DNA of 64,000 bases, taken from Pictodentalium vernedei. Lineage: Eukaryota; Mollusca; Scaphopoda; Dentaliida; Dentaliidae. The notes under the pieces were generated by a model that was not told where the DNA came from, searched no databases, and saw only the letters and a program-made list of their open reading frames with translations. Location of the stretch: assembly GCA_031216915.1 (NCBI GenBank), contig CM062290.1, positions 256,601,597 through 256,665,596 on the forward strand, read 5' to 3'. The position numbers were made by a program, and so were the translations under genes. This document shows, piece by piece, positions 11,273 to 23,516 of this stretch (the stretch's first letter is position 1; each line of letters begins with the position of its first letter).

Positions 11273-11518
11273 TTAACCCTTTGAACCCAAGAGGCCGCTT
11301 TTACTCAGTCCAGGAGCATGATACGTCATAATTTCATTTAGTATGATGGCTGGTAAGTGAATGTATGGGGTAGATCGATCAATATTTTCAACGTGCAGCC
11401 CTAAGGCTGCACGTTGAAAATATTAATTGGCCTACCCCCACCCAATAACGAATATCGACTCTTCCCATCGCTTCCATTTCATACATTTGGAATATACCAC
11501 CTGGGTTCAAATGGTTAA
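11273..11518. mobile_element. TTAA MITE family B, copy 1 (uninterrupted)
   Basis: TTAA at 11273-11276 and 11515-11518. The ends are CCCTTTGAACCCAAGAGG and CCACCTGGGTTCAAATGG. The centre holds a hairpin, TCAACGTGCAGCC/GGCTGCACGTTGA. It provides the uninterrupted reference for the nested copy at 54353-54839. Confidence 0.8.
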
Positions 11519-11796
11519 AATTGAACTATTAGAGTTGTGGTGAGTCAAGTGGAAACGGCGAGTTTTCATTTATTAATTCCAAAGGGTTTTAACTGTATTT
11601 GATATTATATTTTCATGATGACTCAATGCATACCCAGCTGTACTGGTGATACACTCTCTGCAAATGTGCCGATCACTTACGGTGATTGATCAAGTCAAGT
11701 CTCATTCATCCTATCGTCGACTTCTGTGGAATGTGTACTTTATCGGCATCCTACGGCAGTGTATTAGGGTCAGAACCTTTTCCTTTAATAATCTGT

Positions 11797-12330
11797 TTAT
11801 ACAGATTAATGAACTGTTTTTACAAACTAATAAACTGTATTTACAGATTAGTAAACTGTATTTACAGATTATTACGAGACTGTTTTTACACATTATTACG
11901 AGACTGTTTTTACAGATTCATAAACTGTTTTTACAGATTAATAAACTGCATTTACAGATTATCAGGAGATTGTTTTTACAGATTATTAGAAGACTGTTTT
12001 ACAGATTATTACGAGACTGTTTTTACAGATTAATAAACTGTATTTACAGATTAGTAAACTGTATTTACAGATTATTAGGAGACTGTTTTTACAGATTATT
12101 AGAAGACTGTTTTACAGATTATTACGAGACTGTTTTTACAGATTAATAAACTGTTTTTATAGATTAGTAATTTGTATTTACAGTTTATTAGGAGACTGTT
12201 TTTACAGATTATTAGAAGACTGTTTTTTACAGATTATTACGAGACTGTTTTTACAGATTAATAAACTGTTTTTACAGATTAGTAATCTGTATTTACAGAT
12301 TATTAGGAGACTGTTTTTACAGATTAATTG
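11797..12330 (+). repeat. 24-bp tandem array, left arm terminus
   Basis: Variants of ACAGATTATTAGGAGACTGT plus TTTT are repeated about 22 times. They encode only low-complexity Leu/Tyr/Ile-rich frames. The inverse array is at 21296-21785. Confidence 0.9.
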
Positions 12331-12829
12331 ACCGTTCAATTATTGATTAGTAGTATAGCATGTACCCGATCGTTCGCTATTACCCGGACTATTGAGGAAT
12401 CTGCTAGTGTTAAATTCACATAGGAACCGGACTTTTTGGGCTGCAATCTGACCAGATCCTGCATGTGATGTACGTACTGCATATTGTGTACTATGATATG
12501 CACAGTGATATATGTACACACAGGACTATGGATATAGAGTGTGGTGAAGTGATGGAAATTAATGGTGAAGGTGGGGTTTCTTGAAAAAATATTTCCCGCG
12601 AAACGGTTGACGTTGCTAGGGACGTCGTGACGTCGTTACGCGCACCATGACGTCAGATAAACGTTGACCGGTGTTATTGTACACTGTACAATGTGATATG
12701 ACATCTTTCGGGTCGGGGTGTGTCGGGGTTTTCAAATGGACTAATATCGTAGTACAGTATGGGTGGTATATACCCTTTTTGGCATACTATTAGCCCTTGG
12801 CCTTGGTACTACTAATCGACTTTCATATT

Positions 12830-13900
12830 ATCCTACGACTGGTATAGGTAGCACGTAATGCAAGGTTAACCAGTATTGTGGGGTGGGGTGATGCATGGTT
12901 ATCGTCTCGCGCGATATTGCGAAATAATCCTTGGTGGTTTGGATTTGCTGTATAGTATGGGCGTTATATATCACTGTAGATCCCATCTTAATCCTTATTG
13001 TATCAGCCTGTCGATTGCTTTGTACTATCCTATGACTGATATGGGCAGTACGTAATGTTAGGTTACCCAGTATTGTGGGGTGGGGGTAATGCATGGTCGT
13101 CGTCTCGAGCGGTATTACGAAATAGTCCTTGGTGGTTTGGATTTGCAGTATAGTATGAACGTTATATTCCTTTGTAGATCACATCTTAATCCTTGTTGTA
13201 TCAACCTTCCGATTGCTTTGTACTATCCTGTGACTGATATGTAATGCTGGGCCAGGCGGTATTGTTCGGTGGATGGTGGTAATGCATGGTCACCTAGTGT
13301 GGCAGTGTGGGACGTACGTTCCTCACCCCTAGAGGTCCCATGTTAGCCCTTCGTACATTAATCCACCTAATGCTTCAAATTATCTTCTGACTGGCATAGA
13401 TAGTACGTATTGCCAGGACAAGCAGTATTGTGGGTAGGGGTAAGGCCTGGTAGTTTATAACGGTAACAGCACCATTATCCACCTAGGACGGTGTGCTGAC
13501 CTACATATGGTACAGGTATTGCGTATTGCTAGGCCGAGCAGTATTGTTGAGTAGGGGTAACCCATGGTTGTCTAGTCAGGTAGTATAGGATGTGTTGTTT
13601 ATATCCCTGTTGGTTCAATCTTTGCCCTTGGTTCTAGTAATCGACCTAATCCTTCATATTATCCTATGGCTGGTATAGGTGGAACGTAATGCTAAGCGAA
13701 GAACTATTGTGGGTGGAGCAATGCCTTGTTTAGTGCAGTAGAATAGTATGGACGGTATATACCGATCTCAAGTCCCATCTTAACCATTGGAACAACAATC
13801 CACCTGGGCTGGTGTGCTATCCCACATATTGTATAGGTTGTATGTAATGCAGTGTTATGTGGTGTATGCTTGGTTTCCAGTCTCCTAGCAGGGTATGGAT
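12830..13900 (+). repeat. Degenerate 150-200-bp repeats in left arm
   Basis: Units are marked by GGTATAGGTAGCACGTAATG-like starts and CAGTATTGTGGGG, near 12838, 13028, 13395, 13510, 13673 and 13820. Inverse copies lie at 19790-20740, and an extra stretch at 17600-17940 lies near the centre. Confidence 0.7.
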
Positions 13901-14529
13901 GGTCCTTTGACATTCTAAGACTTCGCCTAGGGTAGAGGTGATATGTGACAGTTATCAAGCCTACAGTAGTGCTTCAAGTCGGCAGTAATGGTAGAAAGGG
14001 AGAAGAAGATTATAGGATACGGTACTACAGTACAAGCTAGTCATAGGACAGAAGGCTGAAACCGATGGTAAGACCACCTGTATAGGAGCTATGTAGGGCC
14101 TAGGAATCCTCTTATGGAATCCCTCTTATGGAATCCCACTTATAGAATACCTTTTATGGAATCCCTACGGAATCCCTTTTTGAAAAAGTCTAGCCTTCGG
14201 CTCCACGTTTTTCAGAGATGATGATAAGAGTCGTATGTGGAGTCACTCGTTCGACCAGTTACTCTATAGCTTATTTTCTAGGTGGGATTCTAGTCGTTAG
14301 ATCAACCGGAGATAGTTAGCAAGCCCGCAGTAGTGCTACAAATCAAATAGTAATAGTACAAAGCAATAATGGTACAACGCTGCGAGAGTGGTAGAAGATT
14401 ATAGAATTGGATGTCTACGAACGAGGCAAGTTATAGGACAGAAAGTTGAAGACAAGATGGGAATAGACGGCAAGGTTATCTGTTTAGGAACTGTGTTCGA
14501 GGTTCAGTGCGTATAGGTTAAATGAGGTG

Positions 14530-15790
14530 ATCGACTCTTCTCGGGGGTGGGGCTGAGGGGCATCAAAAACTCATGTTTTAGAAAGGTTTCGTGTGATACA
14601 TCATTTTAAAGGTCTCGACGCGTGCAGTCCGAATATTTGGTATTTGTCCATCCCCGACAGGGTGGGACTATTTATTTATTTATTTATTTATTGGTGTTTA
14701 AGGTCACATATTTATGCACAATGGCTAATCATGACCACATGGTGGGACTGAGGGGCATAAAAAATTCAAGCCTTAGAAAGGTTGTCACCTGATACATCAT
14801 TTTGAAGGTCTCGATGCGTGTAGTCAGAATATTTGGTATTTGTCCCTCCCCGAGAGGGTGGGTCAGAGGGGCATAAACAATTCAAGTTTTAGAGAGGTTG
14901 TCATATGATACATCATTGTAAAAGTTTTGACACATGTAGGCCGAATATTTGGTATTTGCGTCTACCCGAGGGGAGGGGGGGGGGGGTCTGAGGGGGGTGG
15001 AGCCTCAAAACGTAAGTTTCAGATAGGTTGTCGGGGGATATATGATTTTAAAGGTCTCGACTTGAATATTTCGAATATAAAGTATCCTACCTGCCCGAGG
15101 GGCCGGCGGGTGGGGCCTTAAATGCCAAGTTTTAAAATGTGATACATCATTTTAAAGGTCACGACTTGAATATATCGAATTTGAAGTATCCGACCATCCC
15201 TGAATGGGTGAGGCCAAGGGTGCGGAATCAAAACTCAAGTTTTAGAAAGTTAGGCGTGTGATGCATCATTTTAAAGGTCCTGACTTGAATACTTCGAATG
15301 TGAAGAATACAGCATTCCCGAGGGATGGGACCTCAAAACTTAAGTTTTAGAAAGGTTGTCGGGTGATACATCATTTTAAAGTTCTCAACTTAAATATTTC
15401 GAATATAAAGTATCCGACCCTCCGCGAGAGTGTGGGGCCGAGGGGTGTGTCCTCAAATCCCAAGTTTTAGAAAGGTAGTCATGTGATACACCATTTTAAA
15501 GGTCACGACTTGAATATTTCGAATTTGAAGTATCCAACCATCCCTGAGTGGGTGGGGGCCGAGAGGTGGGTTTCAAAACTTAAGTTTTAGAAAGGTAGTC
15601 GTGTGATACCTCATTTTACAGGCCTCGACTTGAATATTTCGAATATGAAGTATTCGACTCTCCTCGATGGGGTGAGGGCTGAGGCGAAAGGTAGTCATGT
15701 CATATATCATTTAAAGGTCTTGAACAGAATTTTTAGAATACGAAATAACTGACTCTCCTCCAGTGGGTGGAGTGGGGTAAGGTCTCATAA
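14530..15790 (+). repeat. 100-120-bp tandem repeats in left arm
   Basis: About ten units contain TTTTAGAAAGGTTGTC, GATACATCATTTTAAAGGTC and TCGAATATGAAGTATCC. The inverse array at 18340-18870 has fewer units, so the two arms have changed copy number independently. Confidence 0.85.
14670..14740 (-). mobile_element. 5-prime-truncated SINE tail in giant element
   Basis: Only the shared SINE tail is present (TTTATTTATT...TTGGTGTTTAAGGTCACATA, reverse orientation). It is flanked by the 9-bp repeat GGTGGGACT (14661-14669, 14741-14749). It is absent from the corresponding right-arm units, so it inserted after the arms formed. Confidence 0.75.
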
Positions 15791-16539
15791 CCTTAGGCGA
15801 TGCGAATGACACACTCTTCAGCATGCGACAATGTGTGAAAACGTGTACTTAGCTGTTTTTGAAGTGTTTCGTCAAAGGACTTCATTGATTTGGCGGTGAT
15901 GGCTCGTATGTGAAACAATCCAAATTGACAGAAGATGCAAAAAGACCATGTATTTTTCCGTCCGTGTTTTCCAGTATCTCGTCGTCGAATGCGATTGGTT
16001 TGGTGGAGATCTCTCAGATGAGAAACATTTTCAACCGCATGATATCTTGTTTTATTCCAATCAGTCTGTGGCAGACGAATACAGCTTTATGTGGTGTGCC
16101 TGTTCGACGGATGTGGGTCATTCGACAGATTTGAAGGAGATCTATCAAATGAGAGAGAGAGGAGATTTTCAACTGCGTGGCATGCTGCAATGAAACTTGA
16201 TACCACGCTAAACGAGAGAGAATCCAAATGAGATGAGTGTAAGTATTATTAGACATTAAAGTGTCAGATGAAACCTCGCGAGAAGGAAACCCAAAACAGT
16301 AACACGACGTCTTCACGAATACATTTTGAGGAAGCTGCACCCTCCCCCCCTCCCCCCCCCCCCCCCCAAAAAAAAAAACAACAACAAAACAAAAGAATCG
16401 CACAACACTACTCGAAGAACGCATCAACGTTTTTGAATGTAATATCAAGTTTACGAATCGATTTAGGAATAATTCTTGACAAGAGAGATTCTTGAAGGTA
16501 TTGTGACACAATAGAGATCTAACTACTTCCACATTTCAA

Positions 16540-17590
16540 TGGAGTGGAATAAGACAAACATTCAGCAAGTGATTCGTGAACGTCCCAAAGATAGAGAGAT
16601 CCTACTGTTATCGCCTAGACATTACGGGAGAATGAAATATGACAGTCCTTTCGCAGAAGTGATTCGTGAACATACTGTGATAGAGAGATCCAACTACTAT
16701 CACCTCAACATTTCAGGGGAGTGGAATATGACAGCACTTTCGAACAAGTGATTCGTGAACATACTGGGATAGAGATATTACTGCTATCACCTCGACATTA
16801 CGGAAGAATGAAATATGACAGTACCTTCGAGCAAGTGATTCGTGAACATACTGTGATAGAGTGATCCAACTGCTATTACCTCGACATAGCAGGGGAGTGG
16901 AATATGACAAAATGTTCTAGCAAGTGATTCGTGGACGTACTGAGATAGAGAGAGGTCTTACAGCTATCACTACAATATTTAGAGAGAGTGAAACATGTCA
17001 AACGTTTAAGCAAGTGATTCGTAAACATATTGTGATAGAGAGATCCAACTGCTATCACCTCGACATTGCAGGGGAGTGGAATATGACGCACCTTTTGGGC
17101 AAGTGATTCGTGAACGTACTGATAGAGAGAGAGAGATCTGCCTGCTGCTACTACAACATTTAGGGACAGTAAAACATGCCAAACGTTTGAGCAAGTGATT
17201 CGCGAACATGTTGTGATGGAGGGATCTGACTGCTATCACCAAGACATTTCAGGAAAGTGAAACAATGACAAACTTTCAGGTAAGAGATTACCGACTGTAC
17301 TGCGACAAACCAAACTATTGAGAAAACCTCTTTTTTCATGCAAATTTCTCATTGGAATGTGTACAATTGCCGCGACTTCAACACCCGTCAGAGTGAAAGT
17401 ACGGCAAGAAATTCGTAAATGTACTGAATCAGAGTTCAAACTACTATTACTTCCCCATGTCAGGAGAGTGGAACATGACACACTTTCGACAACAGAGTCG
17501 TGGCAGAGATGAGATTACCTCAACATTTCAGGAGAGTGAAACATGACTGACTTTCGAGCAAGAGATAAATACCGAGACAGAGATCTGACT
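16540..17590 (+). repeat. Central 75-80-bp tandem array of giant element
   Basis: About 13 units carry CAAGTGATTCGTGAACATAC, TGATAGAGAGATCC and AGTGGAATATGACA. The array is not matched by an inverse copy. It occupies the loop between the arms, where an autonomous foldback element would carry its genes. Confidence 0.85.
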
Positions 17591-19023
17591 ATTACTACTA
17601 CCACATTTCAGGAGAACATACCAACCAACATTACACCCACCCACCCCACAATAATGCCTGTTCCCGCATTGCATACTACCTAAACCAATCATGGGATGAC
17701 ACAAAGCATTAAGTCGATTAGTAGTACTAATGACTTTCGGGGGTGGGGGAGGGGTGGGCACAGAGGTATATATCTCCCATAATATACTGCCGTTCTATAC
17801 TACCAGGCATTACTCCCACCCCTATCCCACAATACCACTTGACCTGCCTTAACGTAATACCTATACCAGTCATAGTACAAAGCAATCGGTTGATTAATAA
17901 TACCAAGGACTAACAGGGGACCTACAGGGTATATACCGAGGCAGGTCAACGGTAAGATACACTTGCATACCAAATGCCACGCAGCATGCCACGCAGTTGA
18001 AAATCTCCCCTCTCTCATTTGATAGATCTCCTTCGAATCGTTCGAATCAGCCACATCCGTTGAACAGGCACACTACAATAAGCTGTATTCGTCTGTCACA
18101 GACTGAGATTGGAATAAACCAAGATATCACGCGGTTGAAAATGTTTCTCATCTGAGAGATCTCTACCAAACCAATCGCATCCGACGAAGAGATACTGGAA
18201 AACACCGAGGGAAAAATACATGTTTTTTGCAACTTCAGTCAATTTGGACTGTTTCACGAGACATCACCGCCAAATCAATGAAATCCTTTGATGAAACACT
18301 TTAAAAAAAGATAAAAAAGTATAGGTTTTCATATGTCACATGCTGGAGAGTGTGTCGCCTAAAGATTTTGACGACCTTGCTCGACCACTCCCACTCGAGG
18401 AGGGTCGGATACTTCGTATTCGAAATATTCAACTGAAGACCTTTAAATTGATATATGGCATGACTACCTTTCTAAAACTTAAATTTGTTATGCCCATCAG
18501 CCCCCACTCCTCAGAGAGGGTTGGATACTTCATATTCGAAATATTCAAGTCGAGACCTTTAAAATGATGTATCACCTGACAACCTTTCTAAAATTTGGGT
18601 TTTGAGGTCCCACTCCTCAATCCCACCCCCTTGAGGATACACAAATACCAAATATTCGGGCTACACGCGTGGGGGCCTTTAAAATGATGTATCACATGAT
18701 AACCAACCTTTTTAAAACTTGAATTTTTTATACCCCTCAGCCTCACCCCTCGGGGAGTGGCAAATACCAAATAACCGGACTATACGCGTCGGGACCTTTA
18801 ACATGATGTATCACACGACAACCTTTCTAAAACATGAGTTGTTGATGCCCCTCAGACCCACCCCGATGCGAGTCGATCATCTCATTTAACGTATACACAC
18901 TGAAGCTCGTACACAGTTCCTACGCAGATAGCCTTGTCATATGTTTACATCTTGTCTTCAACTTTCTGTCCTATAACCTCGTTCGAAATCATCCAATACT
19001 ATAATTTCTACCATCCTCGAAGC

Positions 19024-19329
19024 GGTTCTCGTCAGATCACCAAAGTTAAGCAACATTGAGCCCGGTTAGTTCTCGGATGGGTGGCCGTCTGAGCGATCGA
19101 TTCGGACTTCCGCGTTGTGTCCCTGGGCAAGGCACTTAACCCCGATTGTCCACACGGGAGCACGATGACGCCGTGTACTAAGGCGTACTGCACGTCGATG
19201 GTGCGCATGTCTTCAACAAATCTAACCCTGTGTGTGCTGCTGTGCGGAGTTACGTTTTTTGGGAGCTGGCAGCAGCTCGCCATTGTGCTTTAGTATTTCA
19301 CCTTAAACACCAATAAAATAATAAATAAC
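19024..19329 (+). mobile_element. 5S-headed SINE inserted in right arm
   Basis: 5-prime-truncated SINE (GGTTCTCGTCAGATCACC ... CAATAAAATAATAAATA) flanked by the direct repeat CCTCGAAGC (19015-19023, 19330-19338). It has no left-arm counterpart, so it postdates arm formation. Confidence 0.85.
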
Positions 19330-21194
19330 CCTCGAAGCTTTGTACCATTAGTTCCTTGTACTATTACTATTTGACTTGTAGCACTACTGCAGGCTTGTTA
19401 ACTATCTCCAATTGATCGAACGACTAGAATCCCATCGAGGAAATAAGCCATAGAGAAATTGGTCGAAGGAGTGGCTCAACATACGACTCTAATCCTCATA
19501 TTGAAAAAAGTGGAGCCGAAGGCCAGACGTTTTCAAAAAGGGATTCCATAATGATTCCATAAAAGGGATTCCATAAGTGGGATTCCATAAGTGGGATTCC
19601 AAGGCCCTATATAACTCCTATACCGGTGATCTTACCATCGGTTTCAGCTTTCTGTCCTATGACCAGCTTGTACTGTAGTCTCCTATACTATAATCTTCTT
19701 CTACCGTTGTGCCATTACTATTGACTTGAAGGACTATTGTAGGCTTGCTAGCTGTCACATATCAGGACCTCTAGGCCAAGTCTTAGAATGTCAAAGGACC
19801 ATGCCCTTGTGTACTCTGCTAGGATACTGGAAACCAAGCATACACTTCACAACACTACATTACATACTACCTATATCATATGTGGGATAGTACACCGTCC
19901 CTAGTGGATTGTGGTTCCAAGGGTTAAGATGGGAACTAAAATGTGTGTATGCCGTCCTTACTATTCTACTGCACTACACAACAAGGCATTACTCCTGCCC
20001 ACAATAGCGCTTGGCCTAGCATTACGCTCTACCTATACCAGTCATAGGGTAATATGAAGCATTAGGTCGATAACTAGCACCAAGGGCAGAGATTGAACCA
20101 GCAAGGGTACAAACAACACATCCTATGCTACCTGACTAGACAACCATGTATTACCTCTACCCAACAATAGTGCTTGGCCTAGAATTACGTAATACCTATA
20201 CCATCTGTGGGCCAGCACACCGTCCTAAGTGGATAATGGTACTCCTTCCGTTTTACACTACCAGGCCTTACCCCTACCCACCCCTACCCACAACACCGCT
20301 TGTCCTAGCAATACGTACTATCTTTCCAATCATAGGATAATTTGATTAATAGTACGAAGGGCTAACATGAGACCTGTAAGGGTGTGGAGCGTACATTCCA
20401 AACTTCCATACTAGGCGACCATGAATTACCGACACCCAACCTACAATACTGCCTGTCCCAGAATTACATACTACCTATACCAGCCATGGGATAGTACAAA
20501 GCAATCGGCAGGCTGATACAACGAGGATTAAGATGGGACCTACAGTGATATATAACGCCCATACTCTACTGGAAATCCAAACCACCAAGGGCTATTTCTC
20601 TATACCGCACTAGACGACGACCATGCATTACCCCACCCGACAATACTGGTTTGCCTAGCATAACGTACTACTTATATCAGTCGTGGGATAATATGAAGGT
20701 CGATTAGTAGTACTAAGGCCAAGGGCTAATACTATACCTACAGGGGTATATACCACCCTTACTATACTACGATATCAGTCCAGTACGAGAACCCCGACAC
20801 ACCTCGTCGCGAAAACCGTCATACCGGACTGTAAAGTGTACAACAACAGCAGTCAACGTTTCTCTGACGTCACGGAGTTCATCATGACATCACGGTGCTC
20901 ATCATGACGTCACGACGTCCACAGGAACGACAATCGTTTCGCGGAAATTTTTTTTTACGAGAAACCCCACCTTCATCGTTAATTTTCCATCACATACCCA
21001 TACCATGGCCCTGTGGGTACATATATCACAATACATATAATAGCATACTATATATGCAGTACGTATACCACTTGCCGGATCTAGCCAGATGGCGCTGAAG
21101 TTTCGCACAGAAAAAATGTTCGATTCCTATGTGAATTTAACACTAGCAGCTTCTCCAAAAGTCCGGGTAATAGCGCACGATCGGGAACATAATA

Positions 21195-21255
21195 TTTATT
21201 TATTTATTTATTGGTGTTTAAGGTTACATACTTATGCACAATGGCTAATCGTGAC
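21195..21255 (-). mobile_element. 5-prime-truncated SINE tail with TSD
   Basis: Reverse-oriented tail fragment flanked by the perfect 13-bp repeat CGGGAACATAATA (21182-21194, 21256-21268), lying between the outer blocks of the right arm. Confidence 0.85.
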
Positions 21256-21295
21256 CGGGAACATAATAATACCAATAATTGAATGGCTAATTAAT

Positions 21296-21785
21296 TTGTA
21301 AAAACAGTCTTCTAATAATCTGTAAAAACAGTCTCCTAATAATCTGTAAATACAGTTTACTAATCTGTAAAAAAAACAGTTTATTAATCTGTAAAAACAG
21401 TCTCGTAATAATCTGTAAAAACAGTCTTCTAATGATCTGTAAAAACAGTCTCCTAATAATCTGTAAATACAGTTTACTAATCTGTAAAAACAGTTTATTA
21501 ATCTGTAAAAACAGTCTCGTAATAATCTGTAAAAACTGTCTTCTAATAATCTGTAAAAACAGTCTCCTAATAATCTGTAAATTCAGTTTACTAATCTGTA
21601 AAACAGTTTATTAATCTGTAAAAACAGTCTCGTAATAATCTGTAAAAACAGTCTCGTAATAATCTGTAAAACAGTCTCGTAATAATCTGCAAAATCAGTC
21701 TCGTAATAATCCGTAAATACAGTTTACTAATCTGTAAATACACTTTATTAATCTGTAAAAACAGTTTATTAATCCGTATAAACAG
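21296..21785 (-). repeat. 24-bp tandem array, right arm terminus
   Basis: Inverse complement of the array at 11797-12330 (AAAAACAGTCTCCTAATAATCTGT units). Confidence 0.9.
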
Positions 21786-22114
21786 ATTATTAAATGAAAA
21801 GGTCCTAACCCCAATACGCTGCCGTAGCATCCTTATCTTTTTTCAGCCTCAAAATTCGATACACCCAGAAATATCATGTCCATTTTAATTGACTTCTTTC
21901 TCAACTTTATTTGGGATACCTTTCTAATTATCATCTCAGAACAGTTATGTATATTATAGAATTGATTTAGGTATTTTGTATGGCGGGATGTATTGATGGC
22001 TGAATACTAGAAGACGTTGATTCATATTACTTCGAGATAAGACTTTCCGACAGGCGCCATGATGACCAAAGCCGCGTTTCGAGCCGCGTTTCGAAGCTGC
22101 CACTATTCCTCATC

Positions 22115-22480
22115 GGGAGCTCGGTGGCTCAGTGTAGATTATTGGACTTCTATTCTAGAGGTCCCGAGTTCGATCCCCGTCCGGAACGACCCGCGTTGTG
22201 TCTTTGGGCAAGGCACTTTATCCCGGTTGTCTACATGGGGGCACGATAACACCATATACTACGGCGTACTGCACGTCGATGGTGCGCATGTCTTCAATCG
22301 CTGTAACCCTGCTTGAGCGGAGCTTGAACAGAGTCAGAATGTTGAGGACCTGACAGTTGCTCGCCGATGCTCGGTGGTTCTCTCCAGGTACGCCGGCTTT
22401 CTCCACCCGTAAAATTTTCAGGATCACGATTAGCCATTGTGCATAAGTATGTGACCTTAAACACCAATAAATAAATAATA
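22115..22480 (+). mobile_element. tRNA-headed SINE, copy 1
   Basis: A tRNA-like head has an A-box-like GGTGGCTCAGTG and a B-box-like GAGTTCGATCCC. It is followed by the conserved core TTTGGGCAAGGCACTTTATCC and the shared tail ACACCAATAAATAAATAA. Confidence 0.85.
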
Positions 22481-23004
22481 TTATTCCTCATCATTCTAAT
22501 ACATTACGTTAATTTCTCAAAGGGTGTTATTAATTACTTCGCAATGTACCCCGCCCGTGGAATATTACCGATCAACAGTTTTGGCAATGTTTACCGCTCA
22601 GACCGAGACGTCCCGAGTACTCGTCACTGACACACCTGCAGAGAACGGAGAACGGTGAACTTCAACCAAATAAATTTCGACAACTGTCAATTCATTTTGA
22701 ATGTAAACTTTGAGTCTGTTGATGTCAAAGACAGAACAATGGGGTGATGGGGTGTTGATTAACGTTGTTTCCAAAAGCAAAGTGAACATTAAATTTGTTG
22801 TATTCACTTGGAATGATTAAAATTTGATAAACACAACCTATTCATTTTAAGTAAATAATGATGGCCTGGCTCGAAGTGGACATTGTGGATAGCCTCCCAC
22901 TGAGACGTTGTTTCCCTCAACTACAGCCTCGTATGCAATGTTCTCCTCGTGGTGATAATTCACAGTGTCCACCACGAACCCAGGTCATCATTATTATATC
23001 ACAG

Positions 23005-23192
23005 GGAGGATGTCGAAAAATATTCACCTGTGTCAAATTTCCGATTTTTTGCAGAACTTTTTCAAAGATGAAAACAAGGGTGATTCACCGAACCTACTTA
23101 GCCAAAAGTTCTCGACAGAGGAAATGCAAAATATTGCGATATTTAAAGACTTACGAAAGGGGCGATCGGTTCTCGATTACTTTTATATCTTG
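23005..23192 (+). CDS. Possible exon of unknown gene
   Basis: The frame is bounded by a plausible acceptor (ATTATATCACAG, ending 23004) and donor (TTG/GTGAGC at 23193). An ATG at 23010 opens a 61-residue reading to the donor, ending in phase 0. The sequence has mixed, protein-like composition with amphipathic stretches (ISDFLQNFF, LRKGRSVLDYF), unlike the low-complexity frames around it. I recognise no domain. There is no partner exon nearby, so it could be a chance frame or an isolated exon of a plus-strand gene. Confidence 0.25.
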
Positions 23193-23266
23193 GTGAGCTC
23201 TCCGGCATGCCTTAAAACAAACATGAAAAAACGAGAAGTGCAGTGTACTGTCTAACCTACATTCTG

Positions 23267-23516
23267 TTAAGCTTTTCAACCTGGTGTGTATAAATGTTGA
23301 GAGAAGAAAAAATTGGTAGCGGACGAGCAGACGATATAAAGAGCAAAAAAAATCTGAAGCGAGGCTCGGTAGTAATTTAATCCAACAGCTCAACAGAGCT
23401 GTTGGATTAAATTATTACTGAACCTCCCAGATAAACCAGGATGGTTTCGTCCATTTCGCCGTTGACAGTATTGTCTGAAAGGATACCTTCCAGGGCACCA
23501 GAATTGAACGTGTTAG
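23267..23516. mobile_element. TTAA MITE family F, copy 2
   Basis: Relative of 2423-2632 with the same hairpin (TTTAATCCAACAGCTC/GAGCTGTTGGATTAAA) and GAGGCTCGGTA block. Left TTAA at 23267-23270; right TTAG at 23513-23516, mutated. Its ends CAACCTGGTG and CACCAGAATTG are better preserved than in copy 1. Confidence 0.7.

Larger units (their letters stand above)
11752..21826. mobile_element. Giant foldback element, about 10.1 kb
   Basis: The arms are inverted copies made of successive blocks. Left to centre: a 24-bp array (11797-12330), a unique block (12330-12800), degenerate units of about 150-200 bp (12830-13900), a further module (13955-14500), 100-120-bp units (14530-15790) and a unique block (15800-16250). 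The right arm gives these in reverse order: 17960-18310, 18340-18870, 18950-19760, 19790-20740, 20740-21290 and 21296-21785. Termini are TACGGCAG at 11752 and CTGCCGTA at 21826, flanked by direct GCATCC (11746-11751, 21827-21832). The design recalls Foldback/TU elements with long arrayed inverted repeats. No transposase is visible. Confidence 0.8.

Noticed and set aside
11646..12146. 166-codon plus-strand frame rich in Leu, Tyr, Ile and Cys
   Set aside because: It is the translation of the 24-bp tandem array at the end of the giant foldback element, not a protein gene.
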